Part shown: one piece after another, positions 1 to 7,188 of the stretch
Position numbering within the stretch: position 1 is the first letter of the stretch
How the letters are laid out: every line of letters begins with the position of its first letter
Assembly: GCA_947302865.1 (NCBI GenBank)
Contig: CAMYWS010000009.1
Location: forward strand, 1 to 17,556
Reading direction: 5' to 3'
DNA from: an uncultured Clostridia bacterium
GTDB taxonomy: Bacteria > Bacillota_A > Clostridia > Christensenellales > CAG-138
DNA length: 17,556 bases
Position numbers and translations under genes: made by a program
The notes under the pieces: model-generated
Database searches by the model: none
What the model was told of the DNA's origin: nothing
What the model saw: the letters and a program-made list of their open reading frames with translations, nothing else

Positions 1-2014
1 TGACCGTCAGACGGCAGCCGCGGTGACCCATCATCGGGTTGAACTCGTGGAGCGACGCGATGATGTTCTTGATCTGCTCAACGGTCTTGCCCTGCGTTTC
101 CGCAAGCAGCTTGATGTCCGCTTCTTCGGTCGGAACGAACTCGTGAAGCGGCGGATCGAGGAAGCGGATGACGACCGGATACCCCTCCATCGCCTCATAG
201 ATCGCTTCAAAGTCGCCCTGCTGCATCGGGAGCAGCTTATTGAGCGCGTTCTCGCGTTCTTCCACGGTGTCGGAGCAGATCATTTCACGGATCGCCGCGA
301 TGCGGTCGCCGTCAAAGAACATATGTTCCGTGCGGCAGAGGCCGATGCCCTCTGCGCCGAGCTCGCGCGCCTTCTTCGCGTCGCGCGGGGTATCTGCGTT
401 CGTACGGACGGAAAGTCTTCTGTACTTGTCAGCCCAACCCATGATGCGGCCGAACTCGCCCGCGATCTCTGCGTCGACTGTCGGGATGATGCCGTCGTAG
501 ATGCAGCCGGTGGAACCGTCGATGGACAGCCAGTCACCCTCATGGTATTCCTTGCCGGCGAGGACGAAGCGCTTGTTCTCTTCATCCATGGCGATGTCGG
601 AACAGCCGGATACGCAGCAGGTACCCATGCCGCGCGCAACGACCGCCGCGTGGGAGGTCATGCCGCCGCGAACGGTGAGGATGCCCTGCGCTGCCTTCAT
701 GCCTTCGATGTCCTCCGGAGAGGTCTCAAGACGAACGAGCAGGACTTTTTCGCCGCGTGCTTTCCACGCCTTTGCATCTTCTGCGGAGAAGACGATCTTG
801 CCGCATGCCGCGCCGGGAGACGCCGCAAGCGCCTTTGCTACCGGCGTCGCCGCCTTGATGGCCTTTGCGTCGAACTGCGGATGGAGCAGCGTGTCGAGGT
901 TTCTCGGATCGATCATTGCGACCGCTTCCTGTTCGGTGCGCATGCCTTCGTCGACGAGATCGCACGCGATCTTAAGCGCTGCCTTTGCGGTACGCTTGCC
1001 GTTGCGCGTCTGCAGCATGTACAGCTTGCCGTGCTCGACGGTGAACTCCATGTCCTGCATGTCGCGATAGTGACTTTCGAGGATCCTGCAGACTTCGTTG
1101 AACTGCTTGAACGCTTCGGGGAATTTCTGTTCCATCTCTGCGATATGCATCGGCGTGCGGACGCCCGCGACGACGTCTTCGCCCTGCGCATTGGTCAGGA
1201 ATTCGCCGAACAGACCCTTTTCGCCGGTTGCCGGGTCACGCGTGAACGCAACGCCCGTGCCGCAGTCGTCGCCCATGTTGCCGAACGCCATCGACTGCAC
1301 GTTGACAGCCGTACCCCAGGAATACGGGATGTCGTTGTCGCGGCGATAAACGTTTGCGCGCGGGTTGTCCCAGGAACGGAAAACGGCCTTGATCGCTTCG
1401 AACAGCTGTACTTTCGGATCGGTCGGGAAGTCTTCGCCGATTTTGGACTTGTACTCTGCCTTGAACTGGTTCGCGAGCTCCTTGAGATCGTCCGCCGTAA
1501 GGTCGACGTCCTGCTTGACGCCCTTCTGTTCCTTCATGCGGTCGATCAGAACTTCGAAGTATTTCTTGCCGACTTCCATAACGACGTCGGAGAACATCTG
1601 GATGAATCTGCGGTAGCAGTCCCATGCCCAGCGGGGATTGTTGGACTTCTCCGCGATAACTTCGACGACCTGCTCGTTGAGACCGAGGTTCAGGATCGTG
1701 TCCATCATGCCCGGCATGGACGCGCGGGCGCCGGAACGAACGGAAACAAGAAGCGGATTCTCGAGGTCGCCGAACTTTTTGCCGGTGATCTCCTGCATCT
1801 TCTCGATGTATTCCATGATCTGCGCCTGGATCTCGGGATTGATCGAGCGTCCGTCCTCATAGTACTGCGTGCAGGCTTCGGTGGTGATGGTGAAGCCCTG
1901 CGGCACCGGAAGACCGAGGTTGGTCATTTCGGCAAGGTTTGCGCCTTTGCCGCCCAAAAGGTTGCGCATTTCGGCGTTGCCTTCGCTGAACAGATAAACA
2001 TACTTTTTCGACAT
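1..2014 (-). CDS. ppdK: Pyruvate, phosphate dikinase (C-terminus cut by window edge)
   Basis: PPDK interconverts pyruvate, ATP and phosphate with phosphoenolpyruvate, AMP and pyrophosphate in the cytoplasm, and in many anaerobes serves glycolysis or PEP synthesis. The 671 visible residues start MSKKYVYLF. They show the ATP-grasp Gly-rich segment GGKGANLAEM (residues 21-30), SVRSGARASMPGMMDT near 91-106, and the swivelling phosphohistidine motif GGMTSHAA with His455. Arg561 (in GLCRTEH) and Arg617 (in IRFLDPP) fall at the positions known for the Clostridium symbiosum enzyme. About 200 C-terminal residues, including the catalytic Cys, lie outside the window. The ATG at 2012-2014 has AGGAGG at 2021-2026, six bases upstream. 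The gene follows recO in the same direction but has its own promoter. Thr453, two residues before His455, is the usual target of PPDK regulatory proteins; none is encoded here. Confidence 0.97.
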   Translation of the reverse strand, partial: MSKKYVYLFSEGNAEMRNLLGGKGANLAEMTNLGLPVPQGFTITTEACTQYYEDGRSINPEIQAQIMEYIEKMQEITGKKFGDLENPLLVSVRSGARASMPGMMDTILNLGLNEQVVEVIAEKSNNPRWAWDCYRRFIQMFSDVVMEVGKKYFEVLIDRMKEQKGVKQDVDLTADDLKELANQFKAEYKSKIGEDFPTDPKVQLFEAIKAVFRSWDNPRANVYRRDNDIPYSWGTAVNVQSMAFGNMGDDCGTGVAFTRDPATGEKGLFGEFLTNAQGEDVVAGVRTPMHIAEMEQKFPEAFKQFNEVCRILESHYRDMQDMEFTVEHGKLYMLQTRNGKRTAKAALKIACDLVDEGMRTEQEAVAMIDPRNLDTLLHPQFDAKAIKAATPVAKALAASPGAACGKIVFSAEDAKAWKARGEKVLLVRLETSPEDIEGMKAAQGILTVRGGMTSHAAVVARGMGTCCVSGCSDIAMDEENKRFVLAGKEYHEGDWLSIDGSTGCIYDGIIPTVDAEIAGEFGRIMGWADKYRRLSVRTNADTPRDAKKARELGAEGIGLCRTEHMFFDGDRIAAIREMICSDTVEERENALNKLLPMQQGDFEAIYEAMEGYPVVIRFLDPPLHEFVPTEEADIKLLAETQGKTVEQIKNIIASLHEFNPMMGHRGCRLTV

Positions 2015-2031
2015 GTGAATCCTCCTAAGAT

Positions 2032-2042
2032 TTGTTGAACAA
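2032..2042. repeat. Short palindrome at the ppdK transcription start
   Basis: TTGTTGAACAA is a perfect 11-base inverted repeat (five-base arms around one base). It lies just downstream of the predicted -10 box, across the expected start point near 2039. The position suits an operator, but the repeat is short and A/T-rich, so it may be chance. Confidence 0.3.
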
Positions 2043-2045
2043 TTA

Positions 2046-2074
2046 ATTATAACAATAAAATAAAAACGATGCAA
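2046..2074 (-). promoter_or_regulatory. Predicted sigma-A type promoter of ppdK
   Basis: Read on the minus strand, TTGCAT (2069-2074) is followed by exactly 17 bases and then a perfect TATAAT (2046-2051). The predicted start near 2039 would give a leader of about 25 bases ending in the strong AGGAGG site. The -35 box lies inside one arm of the hairpin that ends the upstream recO transcript. Confidence 0.75.
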
Positions 2075-2088
2075 GAAAAATCTTGCAT
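2062..2088 (-). terminator. Rho-independent terminator after recO
   Basis: An eight-base-pair perfect stem (2069-2076 with 2081-2088, ATGCAAGA/TCTTGCAT) encloses a four-base loop. On the minus strand it is followed after two bases by five T (2062-2066) and further T-rich DNA. A run of T also follows on the plus strand, so it could work both ways. The stem is A/T-rich and of modest strength. Confidence 0.6.
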
Positions 2089-2111
2089 TTTTCGATAATT
2101 TTATAACGTTT

Positions 2112-2852
2112 TTACGACATCTGATCGAGCAGCTGCACGGCTTTGTCGCTTTCGCCGAGCATGACCGCGCAGGATCTTTTGAGCAGCGGAAGCATCTCCG
2201 CGCGAAGCGCATCCTTCAGTACGACGCGGTTCAGTTCGTCGTCGGACAGCAGAAGAATGCGCCGCATCGCTTCCAGTGCAAGCTTTGATACGGGTTTTCC
2301 GCCGTGCGGACAGCCGGCGCAGACCGCGCCGCCCGCCTCCGCGGAATAGAACAGAACTGCATCGCTGCGGATATCCCTGCGGCAGACCGCGCAGCGCGTC
2401 AGCGAAGGGCGATACCCTGCGTGATTCAGAAAATGCAGAAGGAACGCGATCAGAAGATCCTTGGGGTCGGTTTCGGTATACGCAAGGTAAGACAGAATGT
2501 GATACAGGAGTGAAAACAGCGGCTCGTCGGAAGATTCCTGCCCGATCACGCTGTTGCAGAACTGCGTGCAGACCGACGCAATCATGAACCTGTCGACGTC
2601 CTCCCGCAGCGGATAGAACGTTTCGCGCACGTCGCAGCCGTTGACCGTTACGCGATCGTTGTTCACGAACAGCTCGAACTCTCCGAACACAAACGGCTGC
2701 GCGCAGGAAAGCAGCTTCGACGTCGGCTTGCGGCAGTTCCGCGCCTTGCAGTCGATGCGTCCGCGCGCCGCCGAGAACAGCGTCAGCATGCGATCGTCGT
2801 CGCGATAATCCGTATAGCCCGTTACGATGGCTTCTGTAAGTTCTGTCGGCAT
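2112..2852 (-). CDS. recO: DNA repair protein RecO
   Basis: RecO works with RecR to load RecA onto SSB-coated DNA and anneals single strands during recombinational repair. The 246-residue product has the usual family length. The N-terminal OB-fold region (about 1-80) includes the segments RMLTLFSAARGRID and CRKPTSKLL. A helical part follows, then a zinc-site arrangement Cys154-x2-Cys157 with Cys178-x2-Cys181. The ATG at 2850-2852 is preceded by GGAG eight bases upstream and lies 31 bases inside yqzL, which suggests translational coupling. The era-yqzL-recO order is that of Bacillus subtilis. A hairpin terminator follows. Confidence 0.95.
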   Translation of the reverse strand: MPTELTEAIVTGYTDYRDDDRMLTLFSAARGRIDCKARNCRKPTSKLLSCAQPFVFGEFELFVNNDRVTVNGCDVRETFYPLREDVDRFMIASVCTQFCNSVIGQESSDEPLFSLLYHILSYLAYTETDPKDLLIAFLLHFLNHAGYRPSLTRCAVCRRDIRSDAVLFYSAEAGGAVCAGCPHGGKPVSKLALEAMRRILLLSDDELNRVVLKDALRAEMLPLLKRSCAVMLGESDKAVQLLDQMS

Positions 2853-2944
2853 CCTTTCCGCTCCGCCTGTTTATAAGCAAGATAATCTCTGATCTTGCCG
2901 GTGCGCGCAAAGCGCTCCCATTCCTCTCTGCAATCGTTTTTCAT
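2822..2944 (-). CDS. yqzL: YqzL-family small protein
   Basis: This 40-residue reading frame begins MKNDCREEWERFARTGKIRD and continues YLAYKQAE. The pattern Trp, Phe, Thr-Gly, Ile, Tyr-Leu, Tyr-Lys is characteristic of the short YqzL family, whose function is unknown. Its place between era and recO is exactly that of yqzL in Bacillus and many Clostridia, which strongly supports it as a real gene. The ATG is at 2942-2944, with an in-frame stop four codons upstream, so it cannot be much longer. Only a weak Shine-Dalgarno is visible. It starts 36 bases after era and overlaps the start of recO by 31 bases. Confidence 0.8.
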   Translation of the reverse strand: MKNDCREEWERFARTGKIRDYLAYKQAERKGCRQNLQKPS

Positions 2945-2980
2945 GCGAACAGTTTACCCGCATGCGCAGAATATATACGC

Positions 2981-3880
2981 TTAATCGTCCCTGTAACCAA
3001 GCTCGTTAAGCATCTGCTGACGATTGCGCCAGTCCTCCTTGACCTTGATCCAAAGCTGCAGGTTCACCTGTACGTCCAGAAGCCACTCGATGTCCTTGCG
3101 CGCTTCCGACCCGATGCGCTTCAGCATCTTGCCGCCCCGTCCGATGATGATTCCCTTGTGGCTTTCGCGTTCGCAATAGATCGTCGCCCAGACATCCATC
3201 AGCTTTCCGTCGGGGCGCATCTGCATCTTGTCGATCCCGACGCCGATACCGTGCGGGATTTCCTCGCGCAAAAGCTCCAGCGTCTTTTCTCGGATCATCT
3301 CGGCGCAGATCACACGTTCCGGCTGATCGGTGACCATATCCTCCGGGTAGTACTGCGGACCTTCGGTGAGATAGCTTTTCAGCAGTTCTTCGAGCTTGTC
3401 CAGGTTTTCGCCGGTTTGCGCGGAGATCGCCAGCACCGTGTCAAAACCCGCCCCGGCGATCGCTTCGCGCGCTTCCTGCATTTGGATTGCGCTCGCAGCG
3501 TCGCATTTGTTAATAAGCACGACGACCGGCGAACGCATCGTTTTGATGATGTTCATAACGTCACGGTCGCGCTCGCGCACGCCCTGCAGCGCGTCGACGA
3601 CGAACAGTATCGCTTCGGTATCCTTCGACGCCTCCTCCGCCGTCTTCTGCATAAACGTGCCGAGCTTGTTGCGCGGTTTCGTCATGCCCGGCGTATCAAG
3701 GAAGATCATCTGATACTCCCTGCGCGTCAGGATCCCCGTGATGCGGTTGCGCGTCGTCTGAGCGCGATCGGTCACGATCGCGATCTTCTGCCCGACCAGA
3801 CGGTTGATGAGCGTCGACTTACCGACGTTCGGACAGCCGACGATGCTGAAAAAGCCGCTTTTGTATCCGGTCTCCGTCAT
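2981..3880 (-). CDS. era: GTPase Era, 16S rRNA maturation factor
   Basis: Era binds the 3' end of 16S rRNA and assists assembly of the 30S subunit. The 299-residue product has the G1 motif GCPNVGKST (15-23), tandem Thr42-Thr43 for G2, DTPG (62-65) for G3, NKCD (124-127) for G4 and a Ser-Ala G5 near residue 159. The C-terminal KH domain carries IIGRGGKMLKRIG, whose GRGG loop contacts RNA. I chose the ATG at 3878-3880: it has AAGGA seven bases upstream, overlaps the cdd stop as ATGA, and starts just before the G domain. An in-frame extension upstream to 4021 is Arg-rich and lies wholly within cdd, so I reject it. NKCD instead of the usual NKxD with a hydrophobic residue is a minor variation. 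Confidence 0.97.
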   Translation of the reverse strand: MTETGYKSGFFSIVGCPNVGKSTLINRLVGQKIAIVTDRAQTTRNRITGILTRREYQMIFLDTPGMTKPRNKLGTFMQKTAEEASKDTEAILFVVDALQGVRERDRDVMNIIKTMRSPVVVLINKCDAASAIQMQEAREAIAGAGFDTVLAISAQTGENLDKLEELLKSYLTEGPQYYPEDMVTDQPERVICAEMIREKTLELLREEIPHGIGVGIDKMQMRPDGKLMDVWATIYCERESHKGIIIGRGGKMLKRIGSEARKDIEWLLDVQVNLQLWIKVKEDWRNRQQMLNELGYRDD

Positions 3881-4287
3881 AACAGATCCTTCGGTCCGAA
3901 GCGGTGCGGCATCATCTGATCGAGCGTTTCGGTCACGATCTCGCTTCCGTCGCGGTTTGATACGGTCAATACAAAATCGCCGTCGCAAAACTCGGACATG
4001 ACCTGACGGCATACGCCGCACGGGAACGCGGGCAGATCGCCTGACCCGATGATCGCGATCGCGGAGAATTCCCGCACGCCGTCGAAGATCGCCTTGAAGA
4101 ACGCTGTGCGTTCCGCGCAGATCGTCGGCGTGAATGAAGCGTTTTCGATGTTGCAGCCCAGGTAGACTTTGCCATCTTTGGTCAGAAGCGCCGCGCCGAC
4201 GCTGTAATGCGAATACGGCGAATAGGAATGATCGCGCGCTTCCTTCGCAAGCTCCAAGAGCTTCTCGTTTGTGATCTTTTTTGTCAT
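3877..4287 (-). CDS. cdd: Cytidine deaminase
   Basis: It deaminates cytidine and deoxycytidine to uridine and deoxyuridine in pyrimidine salvage. The 136-residue length equals that of the homotetrameric Bacillus type. Zinc and catalytic residues are present as Cys57-Ala-Glu59 (CAERTA) and Cys90-x2-Cys93 (PCGVCRQ), and the substrate-side segment GCNIENAS (44-51) is intact. The start overlaps the ybeY stop as ATGA, and the stop overlaps the era start the same way, so the three genes are very probably translated in a coupled fashion. The position between ybeY and era matches Bacillus, except that dgkA is missing. Confidence 0.96.
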   Translation of the reverse strand: MTKKITNEKLLELAKEARDHSYSPYSHYSVGAALLTKDGKVYLGCNIENASFTPTICAERTAFFKAIFDGVREFSAIAIIGSGDLPAFPCGVCRQVMSEFCDGDFVLTVSNRDGSEIVTETLDQMMPHRFGPKDLL

Positions 4288-4721
4288 CTCGTTACTCCTA
4301 TGCTGTCTAAGATCGCCGTTTGTTTTTCGCGCATCACGCGCTCGTCCGCCTCTGTCATATGATCGTAACCCAACAGATGCAGAACGCCGTGCACGGCAAG
4401 GAACGAAAGCTCGCGTTTCAGCGAATGTCCGTAGCTTGCCGCCTGCTCTTTCGCGCGTTCGTAGCAGATCATGATATCACCGAGATATCCGTCCGCCGAA
4501 AGAGAGATTTCCCCCTCCCACGCCGGAAATGTCAGCACATCGGTCACGGAATCGACATTCCGGAATTCGCGGTTCAGTGTCTGAATACGGTCCGGCGTAT
4601 CAACAAGGATTGTCAGATCGCCGTCGCGTCCTTCGCGTTCGAGCGCGGCAAGCGCGGCGCGTTCCATGCCTGTCCGTTCGTCGTCGGTGAGCGCGATCGT
4701 TTCGGAAAATACGTCAACCAT
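4284..4721 (-). CDS. ybeY: Endoribonuclease YbeY / rRNA maturation factor
   Basis: YbeY is a zinc-dependent single-strand endoribonuclease linked to 16S rRNA 3'-end processing and ribosome quality control. The 145-residue protein has the signature HGVLHLLGYDH, giving zinc ligands His111, His115 and His121, and the conserved TDVLTFP segment (60-66). The ATG at 4719-4721 sits eight bases inside the end of phoH and has GGGAG a suitable distance upstream. An in-frame extension to 4784 would lie within phoH and lacks family similarity. Pairing with phoH upstream and era downstream fits a ribosome-maturation group. Confidence 0.95.
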   Translation of the reverse strand: MVDVFSETIALTDDERTGMERAALAALEREGRDGDLTILVDTPDRIQTLNREFRNVDSVTDVLTFPAWEGEISLSADGYLGDIMICYERAKEQAASYGHSLKRELSFLAVHGVLHLLGYDHMTEADERVMREKQTAILDSIGVTR

Positions 4722-5709
4722 CGCCGCGCTCCCTGTTCCTCGCGTTCTCATGCTTCTCATACGCCTGAATGATGCGCTGTACAAGCTCGTGACGAACGAC
4801 GTCCTTGTGCGTGAGCTTCACGACCGAAATGCCTTCCACGCCGTCGAGTACGCGGACCGCGTGAACCAGACCGCTTATCTTTTCCTTCGGAAGATCGATC
4901 TGCGTCACGTCGCCGGTCACGACGATGCGGCTGCCTTCGCCGAAGCGCGTGAGAAACATCTTCATCTGTTCGATCGAGCAGTTCTGCGCTTCGTCGAGGA
5001 TAATGAACGCGTTGTTCAGCGTACGGCCGCGCATGTATGCGAGCGGCGCCACCTCGATCGCACCGCGTTCCATGAGCTGCTTATACGTTTCGAGCCCGAA
5101 AAACTCCTGCAGCGCGTCATACAGCGGGCGGAGATACGGATCGACTTTGTTCTGCAGATCGCCCGGCAAAAAGCCGAGCTTTTCGCCCGCTTCGACCGCC
5201 GGACGCGTCAGGATGATGCGTTCCACTTCCTTGTTCTTGAACGCGACGACCGCCATGGCGACGGCAAGGTATGTTTTCCCCGTACCCGCAGGTCCGACGC
5301 CGAAAACCAGTTCATGTGTTTTCAGTGCCTGGATATATTTTTTCTGACCGAGTGTCTTGCACTTCACTTGTTTGCCGCGATTCGTCAGCGCGACGACGTC
5401 GCCCATGATCTCCTTGATCATTTCGGCTTTGCCGTCCTTTGCGATATCGATCGCGTAGCGGATGCGTCCGCGGTTGATCGGTTCGCCCTTACGCTGCATA
5501 TCCAACAATTTTTCAAGGATCGTGCGGCAAAGCTGCACCTGCTCCTCGTCGCCTTCGATGGCGATGCCGTCGGAGTGTATGCGGATCTTGACCCCGATTT
5601 CCTCCTCAAATATGTTCAGGTTTTCGTCGAATACGCCGAACAGACCGATGGAGTCGTCCATGGATTCCAGCTCGATCCGGGCGATCGACTTTTCCGATTC
5701 ATCCGTCAT
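4714..5709 (-). CDS. phoH: PhoH family ATPase (YbeZ-like)
   Basis: PhoH/YbeZ proteins are cytoplasmic ATPases related to helicase cores, and are found beside and interacting with YbeY. The 331-residue product has a KH-like N-terminal region (about 10-75), Walker A GPAGTGKT (139-146), Walker B with DEAQN (239-243) and the segment VVTGDVTQIDLP (263-274). The ATG at 5707-5709 overlaps the end of yqfD by 11 bases. Its own end overlaps ybeY by eight bases. In Bacillus, yqfF lies between phoH and ybeY; here nothing does. The exact substrate is not evident from sequence. Confidence 0.95.
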   Translation of the reverse strand: MTDESEKSIARIELESMDDSIGLFGVFDENLNIFEEEIGVKIRIHSDGIAIEGDEEQVQLCRTILEKLLDMQRKGEPINRGRIRYAIDIAKDGKAEMIKEIMGDVVALTNRGKQVKCKTLGQKKYIQALKTHELVFGVGPAGTGKTYLAVAMAVVAFKNKEVERIILTRPAVEAGEKLGFLPGDLQNKVDPYLRPLYDALQEFFGLETYKQLMERGAIEVAPLAYMRGRTLNNAFIILDEAQNCSIEQMKMFLTRFGEGSRIVVTGDVTQIDLPKEKISGLVHAVRVLDGVEGISVVKLTHKDVVRHELVQRIIQAYEKHENARNRERGDG

Positions 5710-6856
5710 GCGGTACTTCCTCCGTTTTTCCGATGATTTCTTCCGCGGTCACGATCACAACGGCCGTGCGTTTGCCTTTTGTTGTTTTGATCGTGCCGTA
5801 TGTATTGATGATGGCCGCGCTTCGCGGTACGAGGGCATACGCCTTTTCCCGCGCGTCTGTAAGCGCGTATTCCTCCGCTTCTTCTACGGAAAGCGTCCGT
5901 TCCCGCAGGGCGATCTCGCGGACGTTCTCCAGTTGCACCGAAACAGGCAGCAGATCGTTTCCGATGACATTGCGCGTATCTGTCAGACGGTAGTGATCGA
6001 ACTGCGGTTTTGTGCGCAGGATATCGAAGTTCCAAACGCGCAGAACACGGATTACCTCCTCCGTCCCGGTCTCGTATGATTCCGTGATGCGATCGCAGAG
6101 TTCGCTTTCCGCCCGGTACTGCACCGCAGCGTATACGAGGCCGTCGGCAGCCATTTTCACAGTCTGCTCCTTATAGAGCACGTCTCCGGAGATCAGCACG
6201 TCCCCCGCTCTTACGCGATCGCCGACCTTCACGCGCGCTTGTCCGCGCATCACCCGGATCGATGTTATGATGCCGTCCCGCTCCGCCACGATATCCGACG
6301 GCACGTTATCCGCGCGTTTCGGCGATGCAGGCAGGGCTTCCGCGACGTTGACCCTTACAAGAACGCCTTCGCGATCGAGTCCGATCCATGCCGCGCCGCG
6401 AACCTGCGCGGAAAGATCGTTCGCAGCAGTGATGAGGACCGGTCCGCTTAGATACGCTCCCGGGAAAATGCCGCGTTCCGCAAGCAGCCCGACGATCTCG
6501 TCCGGGTCGACACGATCCGTGTCGTCGATCCGAATGATCCAGATGCGCGCCGAAAGGATCGCGATCGCCGCAAACAGCAGCGCGCTGCCGATCCACAGCA
6601 CCGGACGCCGATTCAGCTTTGCGATCAGAAACGGCAGCCCTCCGCGTCCGACGATGCGGATGCGCAGGGGCAGTCCTTTTCGAAGCGTCCGGAGTTCAAA
6701 GAAACGCTTTGCCGGTATCGTGAACAGGATCGAGGCGTCGCTGCATTTTCTGACGTTCGAGACGCGAATTCCGGCGTTTGTGATCCGCTTCAGAAAACGC
6801 GACGTGCACAGTCCCTCTGCCCGGATTATAGCATACCCTTTCAGAAATTGCCACAT
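5699..6856 (-). CDS. yqfD: Sporulation protein YqfD
   Basis: YqfD is a membrane protein of endospore formers, expressed in the mother cell under sigma-E in Bacillus; its molecular role is not known. The 385-residue product has an N-terminal cytoplasmic part, one clear membrane segment (about 86-106, from PVLWIGSALL onward) and an extracytoplasmic part. That part has a POTRA-like stretch (about 107-175, with AAWIGL then REGVLVRV). A lipoyl-like stretch follows, IVAERDGIITSI then VKVGDRVRAGDVLISGDV (about 189-226). I chose the ATG at 6854-6856, which overlaps the yqfC stop as TGATG; a TTG one codon earlier is possible. It forms a pair with yqfC. Confidence 0.92.
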   Translation of the reverse strand: MWQFLKGYAIIRAEGLCTSRFLKRITNAGIRVSNVRKCSDASILFTIPAKRFFELRTLRKGLPLRIRIVGRGGLPFLIAKLNRRPVLWIGSALLFAAIAILSARIWIIRIDDTDRVDPDEIVGLLAERGIFPGAYLSGPVLITAANDLSAQVRGAAWIGLDREGVLVRVNVAEALPASPKRADNVPSDIVAERDGIITSIRVMRGQARVKVGDRVRAGDVLISGDVLYKEQTVKMAADGLVYAAVQYRAESELCDRITESYETGTEEVIRVLRVWNFDILRTKPQFDHYRLTDTRNVIGNDLLPVSVQLENVREIALRERTLSVEEAEEYALTDAREKAYALVPRSAAIINTYGTIKTTKGKRTAVVIVTAEEIIGKTEEVPHDG

Positions 6857-7137
6857 CAACTTTTTGCCTCGATCGAAAGGGTATGGATCCGTCCGTTGAT
6901 CATGGCGCGCGAATCGGTCAGCGCATCGAGCACGAGCGCTTCGCCCGAAACGTTTAGAACACCCTGGTCAGTCCGAAACCGGATCATCTCGCCGTCAAAG
7001 CACAGAATGCCGCGATGTTGTTCCACAAGGCATTCGTCGGTACCGTACCATTGTACGAAAAACCGGCTCGCGTCAAGCTCCTGCGGTAGCTCCGCCGTTT
7101 TCAGAACGCGGCGCAATATCAATTGTTTCCGTTTCAT
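6856..7137 (-). CDS. yqfC: Sporulation protein YqfC (YabP/YqfC family)
   Basis: The 93-residue product matches YqfC in length and pattern. It begins MKRKQLILRRVLKTAELP and has the family-like core EQHRGILCFDGEMIRF followed by GVLNVSGEALVL. The family is restricted to endospore formers, sigma-E controlled in Bacillus, and of unknown biochemical role. I chose the ATG at 7135-7137 for family length; a TTG start at 7182 would add 15 residues. No convincing Shine-Dalgarno precedes the ATG and I found no good sigma-E promoter in the 51-base gap to the upstream gene, so expression from the upstream transcript or an atypical signal is possible. It overlaps yqfD by one base. Confidence 0.88.
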   Translation of the reverse strand: MKRKQLILRRVLKTAELPQELDASRFFVQWYGTDECLVEQHRGILCFDGEMIRFRTDQGVLNVSGEALVLDALTDSRAMINGRIHTLSIEAKS

Positions 7138-7188
7138 AATACAGCATATGAAACACGGCGCCGCCGCATGCTTTATGCGCAAAAACTG

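Noticed and set aside
23..2038. Plus-strand open frame of 671 codons opposite ppdK
   Set aside because: It is a shadow of the GC-biased codons of ppdK, has no family resemblance, and PPDK on the other strand matches throughout with active-site residues in place.
3881..4021. N-terminal extension of Era
   Set aside because: The extra 47 residues are Arg-rich, lie inside cdd and lack family similarity; the ATG at 3880 has a good ribosome site and ATGA coupling.
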